Shown piece after piece: positions 10,479 to 22,059 of a stretch of 64,000 nucleotides of DNA. Position 1 is the first letter of the stretch. Each line of letters opens with the position of its first letter. Both the position numbers and the translations under genes were made by a program. A model generated the notes under the pieces. It saw only the letters and a program-made list of their open reading frames with translations, searched no databases and was not told the origin of the DNA. Origin of the DNA: Panagrolaimus kolymaensis (Eukaryota; Nematoda; Chromadorea; Rhabditida; Panagrolaimidae); assembly GCA_028622995.1 (NCBI GenBank), contig JAJQJQ010000040.1:2108001-2172000 (forward strand). Reading direction: 5' to 3'.

Positions 10479-11391
10479 TAAATATATTTGCTTTTATTTT
10501 AAAACATTACCTCTTTAAAAATTTTTTTACAACATCTTTATTGTTTTTAAAATTATCAAAATTGCTCATGGATTTCTCTTTTACAAAAGCTTTTAATGTT
10601 TTGTTTCCATAAATTTTTACTCAATAAAAATTATTCATGCTTAAAATAAAATTGAAACTCAAACGCAAATAATAAAAGCAGCAGTAAGCAAAGGTTTTAA
10701 AATTCAAACAACTATAAAAAAAATTTTCTACTTACGCATCTTGATCCAAATACAAAAAAGAGTTTATGGATATTTTTTTGCTTTTGTTTTTATTTTCGCA
10801 CTCCTTTTTTATGCTGCTTGGTTGTATGTATGTTTCAAGCCTATTCATCGTCGTTTGAGCTACGTTTTGCTTTTGCGATTTTGTAAACAACATGTTTGCG
10901 TTTTTCCTTGATCAAAAATTTTGTAATATGTTTTCTCTTTTATGCTTGCTTTTTGTGGTTTTTTTATGATTCATAAATATTTGTAGAAATCCTATTTGTT
11001 ATATTTCAAATTTTATTGTTAAAGTAAAAGAGAAATGGGTTAAATTGTTTTTTACTCAAAAATTGATACGCAATTTTAAAATTTACGCGTTACAAATATT
11101 ATTATAAAAGTCTTCCAAAGCTAATGTTTTTCAGTGCACAAGAATTAATATTCATTGCCATTATATATTTTATTATAATACAAAAGTCTGCAATTTTTTT
11201 TCGAACAAATGTAATCGATTTGATAATCTTTTTTTGTTTTGTGATTATTGAACGTCTGCAACGTCCCATTTTTTAAATTGTTGTTTAAAGTTTAAAGAGC
11301 ATTCCAAAAAAATGTTTTAACGAAATTTATTTCGATGGCGTTGATAGAACAACAATTGTTCGAAAATCTCATATTTTTGTGATAATAAAAA
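10479..11391. other. Intergenic, nothing recognised
   Basis: AT-rich spacer between the collagen 3' end and the LRAT-like gene. ATAAA-type polyadenylation-like words occur just after the collagen stop codon. No other feature was found. Confidence 0.5.
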
Positions 11392-12547
11392 ATGGATTTA
11401 CGCAGAAATGGAATAACCATAGGAATCGTACTAATTTTGCCACTAACTATTTATTTTGTTTTTAATTTATATTCAACGTTTTTGGCAAGGAAACACATTG
11501 GAAAAGTAACTCAATGGAAATATTATCATGAATTCATACAAACGGAAACACCTGCACAAGGAGATCTGTTGGAATTTCAAAGATATCATAATAAAATTAT
11601 TCCATTTCAAGTAAAAGACTTTGTATTTGAAAAAGGTGATTAAATCACCGTTTTTTAGCATTAGGCGGTTTATGAAACCAGAGTGTTTACCATCCATTAT
11701 GTAATTCATTTTAGTGGCGAAGTTGATGCTGATATTAACGCTGTGGTTGGCTTTAGCTGAGTAAAAATTAAAAAATTATTATTTTTAGATCCGCCGAGAT
11801 ACTTTAGAAAAAGTTGCAGCTACATCAAAAATGCGAATAAATAATGAGTATGATAATTTCAAAAAACCATTAAATGTTGAAGAAATTATTAGACGAGCTT
11901 GAAAAGATGCAAGTTTTGTTTTAATTATAACATTTATTGAAAAAAAATTTTAAGTTGGGTAGAAAAGAATATAATGTTTTTGCTAATAATTGTGAACATT
12001 TTGCAATTTGGTGCCGAAATGGTAATTTTATTTCAAATCAAATTATACGTTTTGAACCAATCTTAAAAATGGTAACTTTCACATATTTTGGATGGTTTTT
12101 AAATAAGAGAAATTTTAGAGTGGTCTTTATCCTCAAAACGATGATGCATGGTGGGAATATCGAAAGCTGCACCCAAATGAGCGGAATAGATCATGGCTTG
12201 GATGTGTTTTATATTATATTTCTCTTATTTTTGGTATTTACAAAAAGGAAATTCTTCTATGTTGCAACCTTTTATTGCTAATACCATTACACTATTTTGC
12301 ATTGAAGCATGGGAAATATACCGGATTTATTGGAATGGATAAAGAACGCAAGCTTATGGGCTTTGTATTATTATTTTCTGAATTAATATTAACTCTGATT
12401 TTATTATTCTCACAAACATTAGATTTTTTGCTTTCACATTTTGGCATTTTTACCGACATTGTTTTTCTTGGAACCTATTTATTTTTTACTTATGTTAAGA
12501 TTAAAATATTTCTGGAGCCCTTTTTCATGCGGTTAAAAATTGATTGA
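11392..12547 (+). pseudogene. LRAT-domain membrane protein gene with inactivating lesions
   Basis: LRAT/H-Ras-like-suppressor proteins are thiol acyltransferases or phospholipases using His and Cys. Exon 1 (11392-11610) has an N-terminal membrane segment and GDLLEF. Exon 2 (from 11659) should begin with the catalytic H-aromatic-A-V-Y motif but reads CAT TAG GCG GTT TAT: the residue after the His is a TAG stop (11662-11664). Exon 3 (11789-11912) carries the SKMRINNEYD and VEEIIRR family motifs, then an extra T at 11899-11900 shifts the frame. Removing it restores RRAEKMQ joined to exon 4 (11955-12071), which contains the catalytic ANNCEHF (Cys at 11991). Exon 5 (12119-12547) is a hydrophobic tail with two or three membrane passes. 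Exon 2 also needs a weak GTTGGC donor to avoid a TGA at 11758. With a stop beside the catalytic His and a frameshift, this looks like a recent pseudogene, unless the assembly is wrong. Confidence 0.7.
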
Positions 12548-12867
12548 TTTAAATATGTTTAAGAATTGTTATTCGTTTAATTTTCTCTGAATTGGAAATT
12601 TATTATTTCATTTTCTTCAAGATGTTGTTATTTTTATTGTACTGGTACATTTGGAAATAAAAAAATATTGTTTACTTTTAACTCCTTAATTAAAACAAAC
12701 AAAAAATATGTTTATATTTTTAGTTGATTTGTTCATTTTACTCTTATTTTTTAATAACGGTGTCACAAAAATAATAAAAAAACTATATTTTAAATATACT
12801 TAATTAAAAAATTAAATGTGTTTAAGCAATTAAAAATATGAAAAGGCTTATGATATTAATATTGATA

Positions 12868-14873
12868 TTATGAAAGAGTAGATGGAGTTCGCGAATTATC
12901 CCTCTCATTAAGAGTTAGGCCAAAAGTTTCTGGTAATAGATTAGAAAATAAAAGCCAAAAATTTTTAAACGTGGGTCTCTTATCAGCATCATTAAGCCAA
13001 CCTAAAATTTTTATTAATAACGTTTCCTATTTTTTAACTTACATCTACACATATTTGGCTTTATGGTGGCAAGAGACTCATTGTCTCTTGGCCAATATGT
13101 TGTTTCCAAACGTTTCTTTTGTTTGCTCAAGTAATCAATAAGCATTATTTCTGTATAATTACCCAATTCTTCTACATAAGGATTTTTTCTTTTTATATTA
13201 AATATTTCCCAAATAAGCACACCATAACTCCATATGTCAGTCGCTTCACAATTTTTTACTCTTGTTACAGGATCCAAGATTTCTAAAGCAGTATGCGAAA
13301 TTGTTCCCTAAAAATTCAGAATGTGGAAAATATCATAAGAATCGCTATGCTCTTATTTGTTATATATGGCGAAATTTCTGCATTACTTTTCATTACAAAA
13401 ACTTTAAACTTACTATTGATTTTTTAGACTTTCCCAATTGCTGTGATTTTCCGAAATCACTAATTTCTACCCAATGTTCATTTACTACAAGAATATTGCT
13501 TGCTTTCAAATCACAATGTACAATATTTTTAAAAAGTAAATAACTCATTCCACTTGCAATTTGTTGGCAATAACGAATTTTGTGTGAAATATTTATTAGA
13601 GGTCCTTTGTGTGCAATTGAGTTGGCAGAATTTTCGGATTCTTCCAAAAATCTTGATAAATTATTCTTTCTTAATGGCATGACTAATAGCATGTTATCGT
13701 CCGTCATGGTTGTAATAAGTTTAGTAATGTGGGGGTGATCCAATCTATTCATTATATCCATTTCATTAAATGGTTCCTAAAAAAATATTTTTATATACTT
13801 AGTCTCTTTAGTTCTAACCTCAAGACCTTTGGTAGCAACTTTTACAGCAACATAATACAATTCTTGATCTTGACTGTAAGGACACTTAAAATTATCGCAT
13901 TAAAAATGTGAGGTTTTTATCTCTCTAGTTTTGCGAAACTTACTTTATAAACGTTCCCAAAACCTCCGGAGTTTAGTGGTTTTTTTTTCAACCACAGAAT
14001 GTTGTCAAGAATTATTTTTTCATTTGGAAATCCAGCTGTTATTACTATACTTAGACGATCTTCGGGTTTTTGGCTTGTAATTTTTCGACGTTTTTTAATG
14101 TTATCATTATCATCAATTGATTCTTTACCGATTGGAATATTTTCGGTTTGATTAACAAGCAGTTTCAATTTCACTTCTTCTGGATTATTTTCTTTTAAAG
14201 ACTCTGGTTGATTTTTTTCTGGAGTTTTTTGACATTTATAACCTTTCAATGTGATTATTAGCACTATTAAGGTAGTTAAGAAGGCTGCCATTAAAACAAA
14301 TGCAATAGAAGTAACAACGACAGTGTAAAGTGTATCATCCTCATTTACAGATTTAAAACTTTCATTTGTCGTTGTTGTAATAATGGAAGAAAGTGTGCTA
14401 GTTTCAAAATAAAAATCTGAGCAATTTGTGGAACAAAAAAGTCTCGATTTTGTACTACGACGACATTCAGTATAAGATGTATTACATTCGAGACAATCTC
14501 CCTTTTTGGGCCCGAAGCATCTTTTGCAACTGATATGACAATCTTGACATTTACCGGTGTCGTCTTCATATTCATTATAGTTACAATCTGTAAAAATAAG
14601 TATTTATTATAGTCATAAATGTTTATATGAATATTTTGTTTAAATTAGCTTTGAGCAGAAATCCACGACCTGAACTTGATGATTTTTTTTATCAAAATTT
14701 GGTACAAAAGAAAACAATATATTTGGTTTTAAATTTTCCCAGATCCTTTTTTCCCTGCTATTCATTTGCTTTGATATTTGACGAGTACAAAAAGCATGAA
14801 ACTTACAATGAGAAAAACTTGAGTGAAGGTTAATAAATAAGATAATAAAAAACAAACAGATTTTTGTGTACAT
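12868..14873 (-). CDS. Small receptor-tyrosine-kinase-like protein with furin-type Cys-rich ectodomain
   Basis: Six exons (14873-14807, 14587-13944, 13884-13819, 13776-13414, 13307-13043, 13001-12868) join in exact phase to 512 residues. A signal peptide (1-21) is followed by a short Cys-rich region with the C..C...C..C.GP spacing of furin-like repeats, a Thr/Ser stretch, a membrane span at about 111-135 and a kinase domain. Kinase landmarks: LNSGGFGNVYK (glycine loop, 227-237), VAVK Lys at about 252, HCDLKASN at about 346, DFG at about 366, ALEILDP in place of APE, DIWSYGVLIWEI, and RCWLNDADKRPTF at the end. The HRD Arg is Cys while the catalytic Asp is kept, and DLKASN is not the DLAARN usual for tyrosine kinases. 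Specificity is therefore uncertain. The ectodomain is very short. The start is shared with a divergent gene 175 bp away. Confidence 0.8.
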
Positions 14874-15048
14874 TGTTAAAGAAAAGAGGAGCAGAAAATA
14901 ATTTTGAACGCAAATACTAGCATAAACACTCTTTTTGTGTAAAAAAAGATAAGACAATGAATCGATTATCTTCTTTATGCATTTTTTAACATAAAAAGGA
15001 GAAAAAGAATCTCTTCCTTTATCAATTAAAAGAGTTTTTAGAAAAGTT
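14874..15048. promoter_or_regulatory. Divergent (bidirectional) promoter region
   Basis: Only 175 bp separate the ATG codons of the kinase-like receptor (-) and the type I membrane protein (+). Both 5' control regions must lie here or inside the genes, so shared regulation is plausible. The sequence is AT-rich, with no motif that I can name. Confidence 0.4.
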
Positions 15049-16674
15049 ATGAATCAACTTGTGTTTTTAAATATTCTTATTTTAGTCTGCTATGCGACAT
15101 GTGCAGGTATAATAATTTGTTCAAATTTTGTTTAAAAAAATTGTTTTAGAACATACATGCCAAGAAATTTTTCCAGTATTTGGGAAGAACCCATGCACCG
15201 ATCGAAAAAATCCTGTTACTATTTCGGATGTTTTACAAGGAAAAAGATGCAAAGATATTACTTGTCTGCCATATCTTGCTTCTTTAAAGGTACCGTTAAT
15301 TTTTTAATATTAAAAAGAAGAAAATTTTAAGCATTTATGATAGATTTTTGTGTTTTCCATAATTGCAAAAAAGCTAATATCAATTTTTTCGTAATCAAAA
15401 AATAAAAATAGTAGTTGTCTTACATTTGATCAAGCAAAATTTGTAAATTAATTTCATTTGAAAAAATTAAGGTTCAAATTTGCATTATTAAAAGAGAGCA
15501 TGATTATATATTCCAACTTTCTGGTCAACAAAATGAATCATTTAGTATAGAAACATTCAAAGACAATAAAGAATATGAGGTTTTTTAACATTATTTTTTT
15601 TCCTTCTTTTACCATGTTTTAGATTCATAAGATAGCTTCCAAGAAAAACCAATTTACTTTATTGCTTTATAAGGGAACAGAAGCTTATCGCCAGTCTTTT
15701 AATCTTGATGATCTAAGAAAGCGTATAAAAGATTATGGGGTTATAAATGATATACCAATACAATATTTAAATGAAGCAAGTAAAATTGCATGGCGACCTT
15801 CTTTTTATTATGATGAATACATACTTTTAAATGGCACTATTATTATAAATTCAACTTATTATTATCACATTAAAGATTATTCAAGAAGTTTAGAGTATCA
15901 GGTCTCATCTTTCGCAAATTATTTTGTATAAATTAATTTCAACGTTTTAGGACGATGAGGATAACGCAAATACAAATTTTGGTAATTCATTACAATCAAA
16001 CCCTTTTTGTTTACCTTGGGATGTGCTACCGACCATCGGTACACCAATCCCTCCGACAACGGTTTCGACAACAACTTTGCAGACCACTCCCGTGAATAAT
16101 GGAAATGAAAGACCATTGTGGTTTTGGACAACTATAGCGTTATTAATTACGATAATATTAATTATTATTTTAGCCATTATTATTGCAATTATTTATTTTT
16201 ATAAAAAGAAGCGAAAGCATGTTGCTACTCGCCCAATCACACTTGTTGAGCAATCCAATCCTTTTGTTGCTAATCAAATTACGCCCATTGCCACTTCAAT
16301 TTTGCCTTCTAACGAAATGGCAAATAATTCAATTTCAACAGAACCAATTGTATCATTACCACCCAATGGAATGGTTGTCCCACATTTATCTAATAGCCAT
16401 ATTGAACAATCGAATGGCGCTCCGCAGTTGCTGAATAACAATTCAGCCCCTCCATCATATGATACCGCTAATAATTTAGGGATAATGGAGCCAGTTACTT
16501 GGAGAGATCTTATAAATGCAACAAGAATTGTACAAAGATTAATGGCAACAGGTATATTCGAGTTTAAATGTTGTACGATATTTTTATAAAATTACAGAAC
16601 CTCGCACTGATATCGTGGAAATGCAGCCACTTAACAGCCAAGGAAGTGACAGAGTTTCATTAGGAAGAACCTAA
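15049..16674 (+). CDS. Type I membrane protein with Cys-containing ectodomain and PPxY tail
   Basis: Six exons (15049-15106, 15150-15289, 15472-15579, 15623-15901, 15951-16551, 16598-16674) close in phase to 420 residues. It starts with a signal peptide (about 1-19) and has an extracellular part with several Cys and N-glycosylation sites. A Thr/Pro-rich stalk with PTTVSTTTLQTTP precedes a strong membrane span at about 252-279, which a KKKRKH stop-transfer follows. The cytoplasmic tail is Asn/Ser/Pro-rich and contains PPSY (about 362-365), a possible WW-domain ligand for NEDD4-type ubiquitin ligases. I do not recognise the ectodomain. The gene shares a short promoter region with the divergent kinase-like receptor. 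The gene at 21017 has the same layout (secreted signal, soluble ectodomain, C-terminal membrane span), but I see no clear sequence relation. Confidence 0.75.
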
Positions 16675-16997
16675 AAATCTCTTAGAAATAAGATTATTTA
16701 TTTTTTAAACATCATTTCTTGTAGTGATCTCTATGCTATGTATAAAAATTATTCAATACATATAAAACTTAAACAATTATTTTCAGTAAGCAACAATTCA
16801 GCTCATATCGCAAGAAAAGTGAAAGCTATTAAAAATATTTTGTTTATTAACCAATATAAAAAATAGGAACTAAGTAACGGTTTTACTTTAAATTTTTTCG
16901 ATACATTTTACAATACACGGAGATTATCCTGTTTTATTGAAATCATGTTTCAAAAAAAGAATGGACTCACATACGCTCATTCTTTACATTAACAAAA

Positions 16998-17512
16998 ATG
17001 ATTGCCGCAGTATTATTTTTTGTTTCTCTATTTTTTGTTTGCGTTTCCGGCCAAGAAACAACAACACCACCTCCAATTGTACCGGTTTTACTTCAACTTG
17101 ATAATGATACTCGATCCAAGGTTGAGACAATTTTGATAAATCAAAATTTATCTCAAAAAGACATGAATGCTCAAGTTGATGCTATTTTTGCTCAACAATC
17201 TCCAAGCATTGCTGTAAGCTTTTTTTCTCGTTTTTTTATAATTACAACAACATTTACTTGTAGTCTCAATACCTTGTTACCAAAGAAGCTTATGAACTAG
17301 CTGTAGAAGAACTTGAAAAACAACATAGCGAAGACATAAAAAATGCTTCACCTGCAGCACAAACAGCGGATGCAGAAATTCGGAAGATTGCAAACGATGA
17401 TTCGTTAACTTCGTTGCAACAAAATCGTGGCATCTTACAAATTTATTTGGCCCAAACTCCCGACGTTCAGAAGGAACTCAACCAATATGCAATTTTCCGA
17501 CGAAGTGCATAA
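16998..17512 (+). CDS. SXP/RAL-2 (DUF148) secreted protein
   Basis: Two exons (16998-17213, 17264-17512) join in phase 0 to 154 residues. A clear signal peptide (cleavage near residue 18-20, VSGQE) is followed by a Thr/Pro stretch and an all-helical region. The latter contains LDNDTRSKVETIL and QDKD-like NLSQKDMNAQVDAIF, typical of the nematode-only SXP/RAL-2 family. These are abundant secreted antigens or gland/hypodermal proteins. Anion binding has been reported for some, but their role is poorly known. The family is about 150-200 residues, so this one is complete. ATG 16998 is the first Met and sits directly before the hydrophobic core. The next gene downstream, on the other strand, is unrelated. 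Confidence 0.85.
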
Positions 17513-17651
17513 ATCCAAAAAAGTAATAATTATTATTGATTGTCATTAATAATAGTGGAAAGAGATTGTGATTTTTTGTGAAATAAAAAATTGTTTAATG
17601 CGATCAGATAATCCTCCATTTTTTCGTAAAAAAGGTCTTTTTATTATTCGA

Positions 17652-18929
17652 TCATTTTTTGTAATTTTTTAAATATGGTAACGCCATTGTTGCTAATGAA
17701 GTCATATTTAATCCAAATTTCACTGGGTTTTCTTCAGATGCATGAATAATTGTTACATTTACAACGGATGATAGTGAGGAAAGCAAAAGAAGCGCATAAA
17801 CATCGGGAATGAGTTCACCTTCATCAAAAAAGAATCGCTTTGGAAGTCGATCTTTGTATTCACCGTAAAAAGCTAAAAAAAATTAAGGCATAAAAAATCT
17901 TCGACAGCCATAAAAAATTGTGTATAAAATAAGGGAAATCCCTTGTCAAAGCTTACCTTTAATTCCATCCATAACCAATAATAATGAAGCTGCAGTTCCC
18001 ATAATTATTCTTGGATGAGTTTCCTTCAAAATCGCTATAGCTTCGCGTGATCTGAATTTTAACTCATGCTCAATTTTTAATATATCCCAATCATCGTCAC
18101 TCATATCATAATCTACTTTTAAAATTTTAATATTATTTAATAATTTTGATTTCCATTGATTTCCACAAAAAGGGCCAGGAGGAAATAATACAGTTTGTTT
18201 TGACATTTCTTCATCTTCACTGCAAAATACTGCAAGGTCGAATAATCGATCGGTTGAAGCTGTACAAATAATAAATGTTTGACGTTCAAAATAAGCATCA
18301 CGTAAAATATGTTTCATTTCATCATGCATGTTTCTATTATAAACGAAAGAATTTACAGTGGCAGAAAGTAATCCACGGTTTATCGTAACCAAAGCTCGAA
18401 GAGATGGAAAGAAACAAGAACGACCTTGAGAGTTAGCTAAAGTTTTCTTTAATTGATTATTTCGAAGATATTCTAATATTTTTCTATATACTTCTGTATT
18501 GTAATGAATGAGTTGGAGTTTAATCTAAATCAGAGTATGGAATAAAAAATAAAAAAAAGAAAACCTCACACTTAAAATTTTTATATATCCTTTCCATTGT
18601 GGAAATAATGTATCTGTTTTTAGTAAATGCAAATATATACACTTTTCATTTTCTTGATTATCATCAATTCGAACAATTTCGCCGATAGCAAATCTTTCTT
18701 TGCTTTTGAGTTCTTTGGCTTCAATTAAAAGCTGAGCACCAATAGATGCTTGAGATCCTTTCCATTGTTTCTCTGTTAAAGAAACAATGATGCAATTTGA
18801 ATATGAAAATAATGCAATATATTCATCAGAAAATTTATGGGTTATTGAAAGAGCATGAAGTCGCTTAATATCATCCTCAAAATATGCATCGGGATTCACT
18901 GTTGATAAACGAGTGTTATAATTTTTCAT
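17652..18929 (-). CDS. Unknown 382-residue protein
   Basis: Three exons (18929-18570, 18524-17957, 17872-17652) join in correct phase and end in TGA. There is no signal peptide, and no membrane span is obvious. The composition is that of a soluble globular protein. The N-terminal third contains QWKG twice (EKQWKGSQAS and PQWKGYIKIL), which could mark two related beta-rich units. The C-terminal half contains a RAIAILKETHPRIIMGTAAS-like helical segment preceding a hydrophobic stretch LLLVMDGIK, and ends LPYLKNYKK. I recognise no family. ATG 18929 is the first Met in the frame. Exon and splice quality make it a good gene despite the unknown function. Confidence 0.65.
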
Positions 18930-19282
18930 TGAAGACAAATTTATAAAGATTTTTTAAAATTTAAGAAATCATTTTTTGCTTTTACTAAACCACAAACAAC
19001 CGCTTATAAAGGATGTGGGCTATGTGTTCTTTATACATAAGTCCCTTTCTGCATTTTTAAAAAACTTTTACAACTCTGTAGTCGACATTGTATAAAAAAT
19101 TATTTGCAAAAAAAAAATACAAACTATTTACAACATTTATTTTTCTAATAAAATCTTTAAGGCAAAATCATAAAAAGGCATAAATCAAACTTAATGTTTA
19201 TAAAAAAAATTAAACGAAAGGTTAAAATAAAATTTTTTTTATGGAATTACAGTAATTTGGTAGCTCCACGATACAAGAAAAA

Positions 19283-20586
19283 TTACCAATCACTTTTTAA
19301 CATATTAAAATAAATATCACCTTCACTTTTCGAATGTCTATTTATATCATAATAATCTCCTATTGCATTTTTATGACGAATTTTTCTTTGAGTTGTTTCT
19401 TCTGGATTTATTTTAAAACCGGAAAAACAAAAAAACATTTTTTTAATAAAATTCAAAATTGTTTCACGTTTATATGGTTGACGTAAAATCATATGTGTGT
19501 ATGCAATAAATGCAGCAAGATTCCCTATCTAGAAAATATGTTTTCATTTTTTAAGGGGTTTGATTGCAAAAAAAAATTTACCGAAAAATAATAAGTTCCC
19601 ACAACAAGATTATTTTGACCCATCCATCGATAAAAAAGATTCATTGAAATTGTGGTGCCTCCGCTAACAACCAATCCCAAACTTCCCCATATTACCATAG
19701 GAAAAACATGGCGTAACATTCGAAGATTTTCAAATATCTATAAGAAAGTATTTAAAAAAAGAATGTTATGAGGATGAACTAACTTGATAACGATGAGTTA
19801 AAACAATATTGCTTGAATTTTTAAGTCTACGTAATCGTTGATTTAATTTAAATAAAATATAAATAAGCTGAAAGAATAATTTTTTAATTCAATCTTATAA
19901 ACGGGGGAATTGCTTACAATGGCAGAAATAACATCGAGAACATAAAAGAATGCAGCATTAATGAAAAAATTTACACCTAAAATCAAAATAAATAATAGTT
20001 TTATGGTGCAGATATGAATAAAACTCTGACTCAATAAAATCGATTTCTAACTATTACTGTAAAAATCAACAACAAACCTGATGTCCAAATATATCCATTA
20101 AAAGCACCAAAAAGAAAGACAAGAATGGTGGCAATAATAATAAATAATCGCTTTTTACTACCTTCATAAGTTCGATAGAAAAAAGTTGCTAATAATCTTT
20201 CAAAAAACATTTGAAATAAACTTCCTAGTAATAAACCCGCTGAAGAACATCCAAGATATCTGCCAATATTATGATAAATTGATACTGGAAAATTAACGAC
20301 ATTTGGATTTGGAGTAAAATAAATTGCAATATTTTCAATCAACGAAGAAACGATAAAACACCAAAATGAAAAATGAAGAAGAATTAATGAAACCCTAAAA
20401 GATTACAATATGGATTCATGCAAAATGAATGATGAATGCTTACCAAAAATTTTGATGGCAAATTGCTTTCATCCTTAACGTATCTCGAATTATGAAAGGC
20501 AGATATATCATATTTCCGATAAAAGTGGCAAAACTAATATAATTACAAACTAGTAAACAAATATCAGCGAATAAAACTTTATCCAT
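19283..20586 (-). CDS. Sre/Srab-type 7TM chemoreceptor
   Basis: Six exons: 20586-20444, 20394-20058, 20025-19918 (5' end uncertain), 19867-19784, 19737-19582 and 19528-19283, about 357 residues. Several hydrophobic helices are present. Diagnostic motifs are FERLLATFFYRTYE after the third span, and LKNSSNIVLTHRYQIFENLR before the sixth, matching the ER..AT....YE and LS.RYQ..EN.R signatures of the nematode Sre/Srab chemoreceptor group. These G-protein-coupled receptors act in the ciliated endings of sensory neurons. The join between exons 2 and 3 is doubtful: a 32-base GT..AG intron keeps phase, and so does an earlier GTTTGT donor paired with a later acceptor, which removes residues between TM4 and TM5. 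Such receptors usually come in clusters, but only one copy is present here. Confidence 0.75.
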
Positions 20587-21016
20587 TATTCATGTGCAAA
20601 AAAATATAATTATCAAATTCGAGTTAGATTATCAACATTTTTTGACCTAAAACATTTTTTTCTATTACCCAAATAATTTTTAAAACCAAATTATTTCATT
20701 CACGATTTTAAAAGGTTTCCGACATCGACAAAAAATTCAAAGTAATCTTTATTTAAAATTATGCGTTGCGTCGCCGAAGCTTGTGATTTCCAAAACAACG
20801 CAGACTTTTTTTATTTGTTGTTAAACCTATTAATTTTTTGCCTTTAGATGCATGAAATTGATTTTATACATTAAATTACATCATTGACTTTATTTAAAGT
20901 TTATCAATTTTTTAAATTTTATTAAAATCTTTTTTTCCATATGTGTCTATAAAATTTACCAAATTATTAATTTTTAATTCTGGATTTTAGTGTTCTCATT
21001 AAAAAAATCGATAAAG
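20587..21016. promoter_or_regulatory. Divergent intergenic region
   Basis: 430 bp separate the chemoreceptor (-) from the type I membrane protein (+), so both upstream regions lie here. A short GC-richer patch, with GCGTTGCGTCGCC near 20763-20775, stands out in AT-rich DNA. I cannot assign a factor. Confidence 0.3.
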
Positions 21017-22059
21017 ATGTTGCTTTTCTTTTGGTATTTTTTGATAATAACAACTTTTTTACCAATCAGTAATTTTCAATTTACTTTTAATTATATGGTT
21101 TTTTATTTCAGTTGTTACTGAAAATCTCGTAAATTGTGATATTAGCCTTGATGCAGGGAAAATTGCTAATGGACAACTCCTTTGTTCGAATTTTATTAAA
21201 ATGGGTAATTTTGAAGGGGATGTAAGTTTTGTTACACTATGTACATAGAATAATGCAATTTATAATTAGCTGATTGGATTGGAAAGAAAAAATTATACAC
21301 ATTTTAACTTATGGAAAATTAATAGGGAAGGCCAAAACTCTTCTGTTACGATTAATTTTGATCATGAATATATAAAAAATGTAAGTAAAATATATTCTAT
21401 TATCAATAGAAAAAAATTTCTTTTAAAGATTACAAAAACTAATTTACAAGAAGATCAAGCGCGAGTAATCTATCAAACTTCGGAAGGATTTTATCTTGCT
21501 AAATGGAGCATATATGATGTTGCTTCACAGCCATCGATTCAATTACTTATTAACACCTCAAATTTGAAAATCATTGTGGCTTTTGAATTTAATGATGACA
21601 ATACCATCGATATTTATTACTCGAAAAATGATGAATTATCTCTCGAATCAGATTTATGTATTTTAAACACAACATTTCAAACATTTTTACTGAACATCCA
21701 TTAATAATTTCAAAATTAAGTGGGGTAAAAGCGGAATTAAAATTTATACAACGCTCATTTAATCATAATATATATTTTAGATAATTACCGATATAAAAAT
21801 TGTGGATGAAGATAAAGTCAAAGTCATTTCCAACAATGATATATATTACAATCGCAAAGCATTCTTCTATCAGATGTCAGAGAAAATCACTGATGTTTCT
21901 CAAAATGTTACCGATGTTGCTAATGTGAATATTCAACCTTCAGTTAGATATTGCACTTTATTTTGCATTTTTAGCTTTTTTGGGGGTACAATATTTATCC
22001 TTATTTTAATTTCGCTAGATGCAACAGATAAAGATCCAGAATCTTCCCGATATTTGTAA
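21017..22059 (+). CDS. Type I membrane protein, unknown ectodomain (one homopolymer frameshift)
   Basis: Exons 21017-21068, 21112-21221, 21270-21724 and 21781-22059 would give about 298 residues. The N-terminus is a signal peptide. The soluble part, with Cys at NCD, LLCSNF and DLCIL, looks beta-rich, and a membrane span sits near residues 262-285, followed by a short polar tail. In exon 3 the frame stops at 21704, shortly after a run of five Ts at 21684-21688. One more T there gives an open path through FFTEHPLIISKLSG to a GTAAAA donor, and the last exon then joins in phase. The strong continuation suggests a one-base error or a fresh mutation rather than a true end. I do not recognise the ectodomain; a lectin-like fold is only a guess. 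Confidence 0.6.

Noticed and set aside
11662..11664. In-frame TAG read as selenocysteine-like or reassigned codon
   Set aside because: Selenocysteine uses TGA, other genes here stop normally at TAA, TAG and TGA, and a second lesion lies downstream, so mutation or assembly error is simpler.
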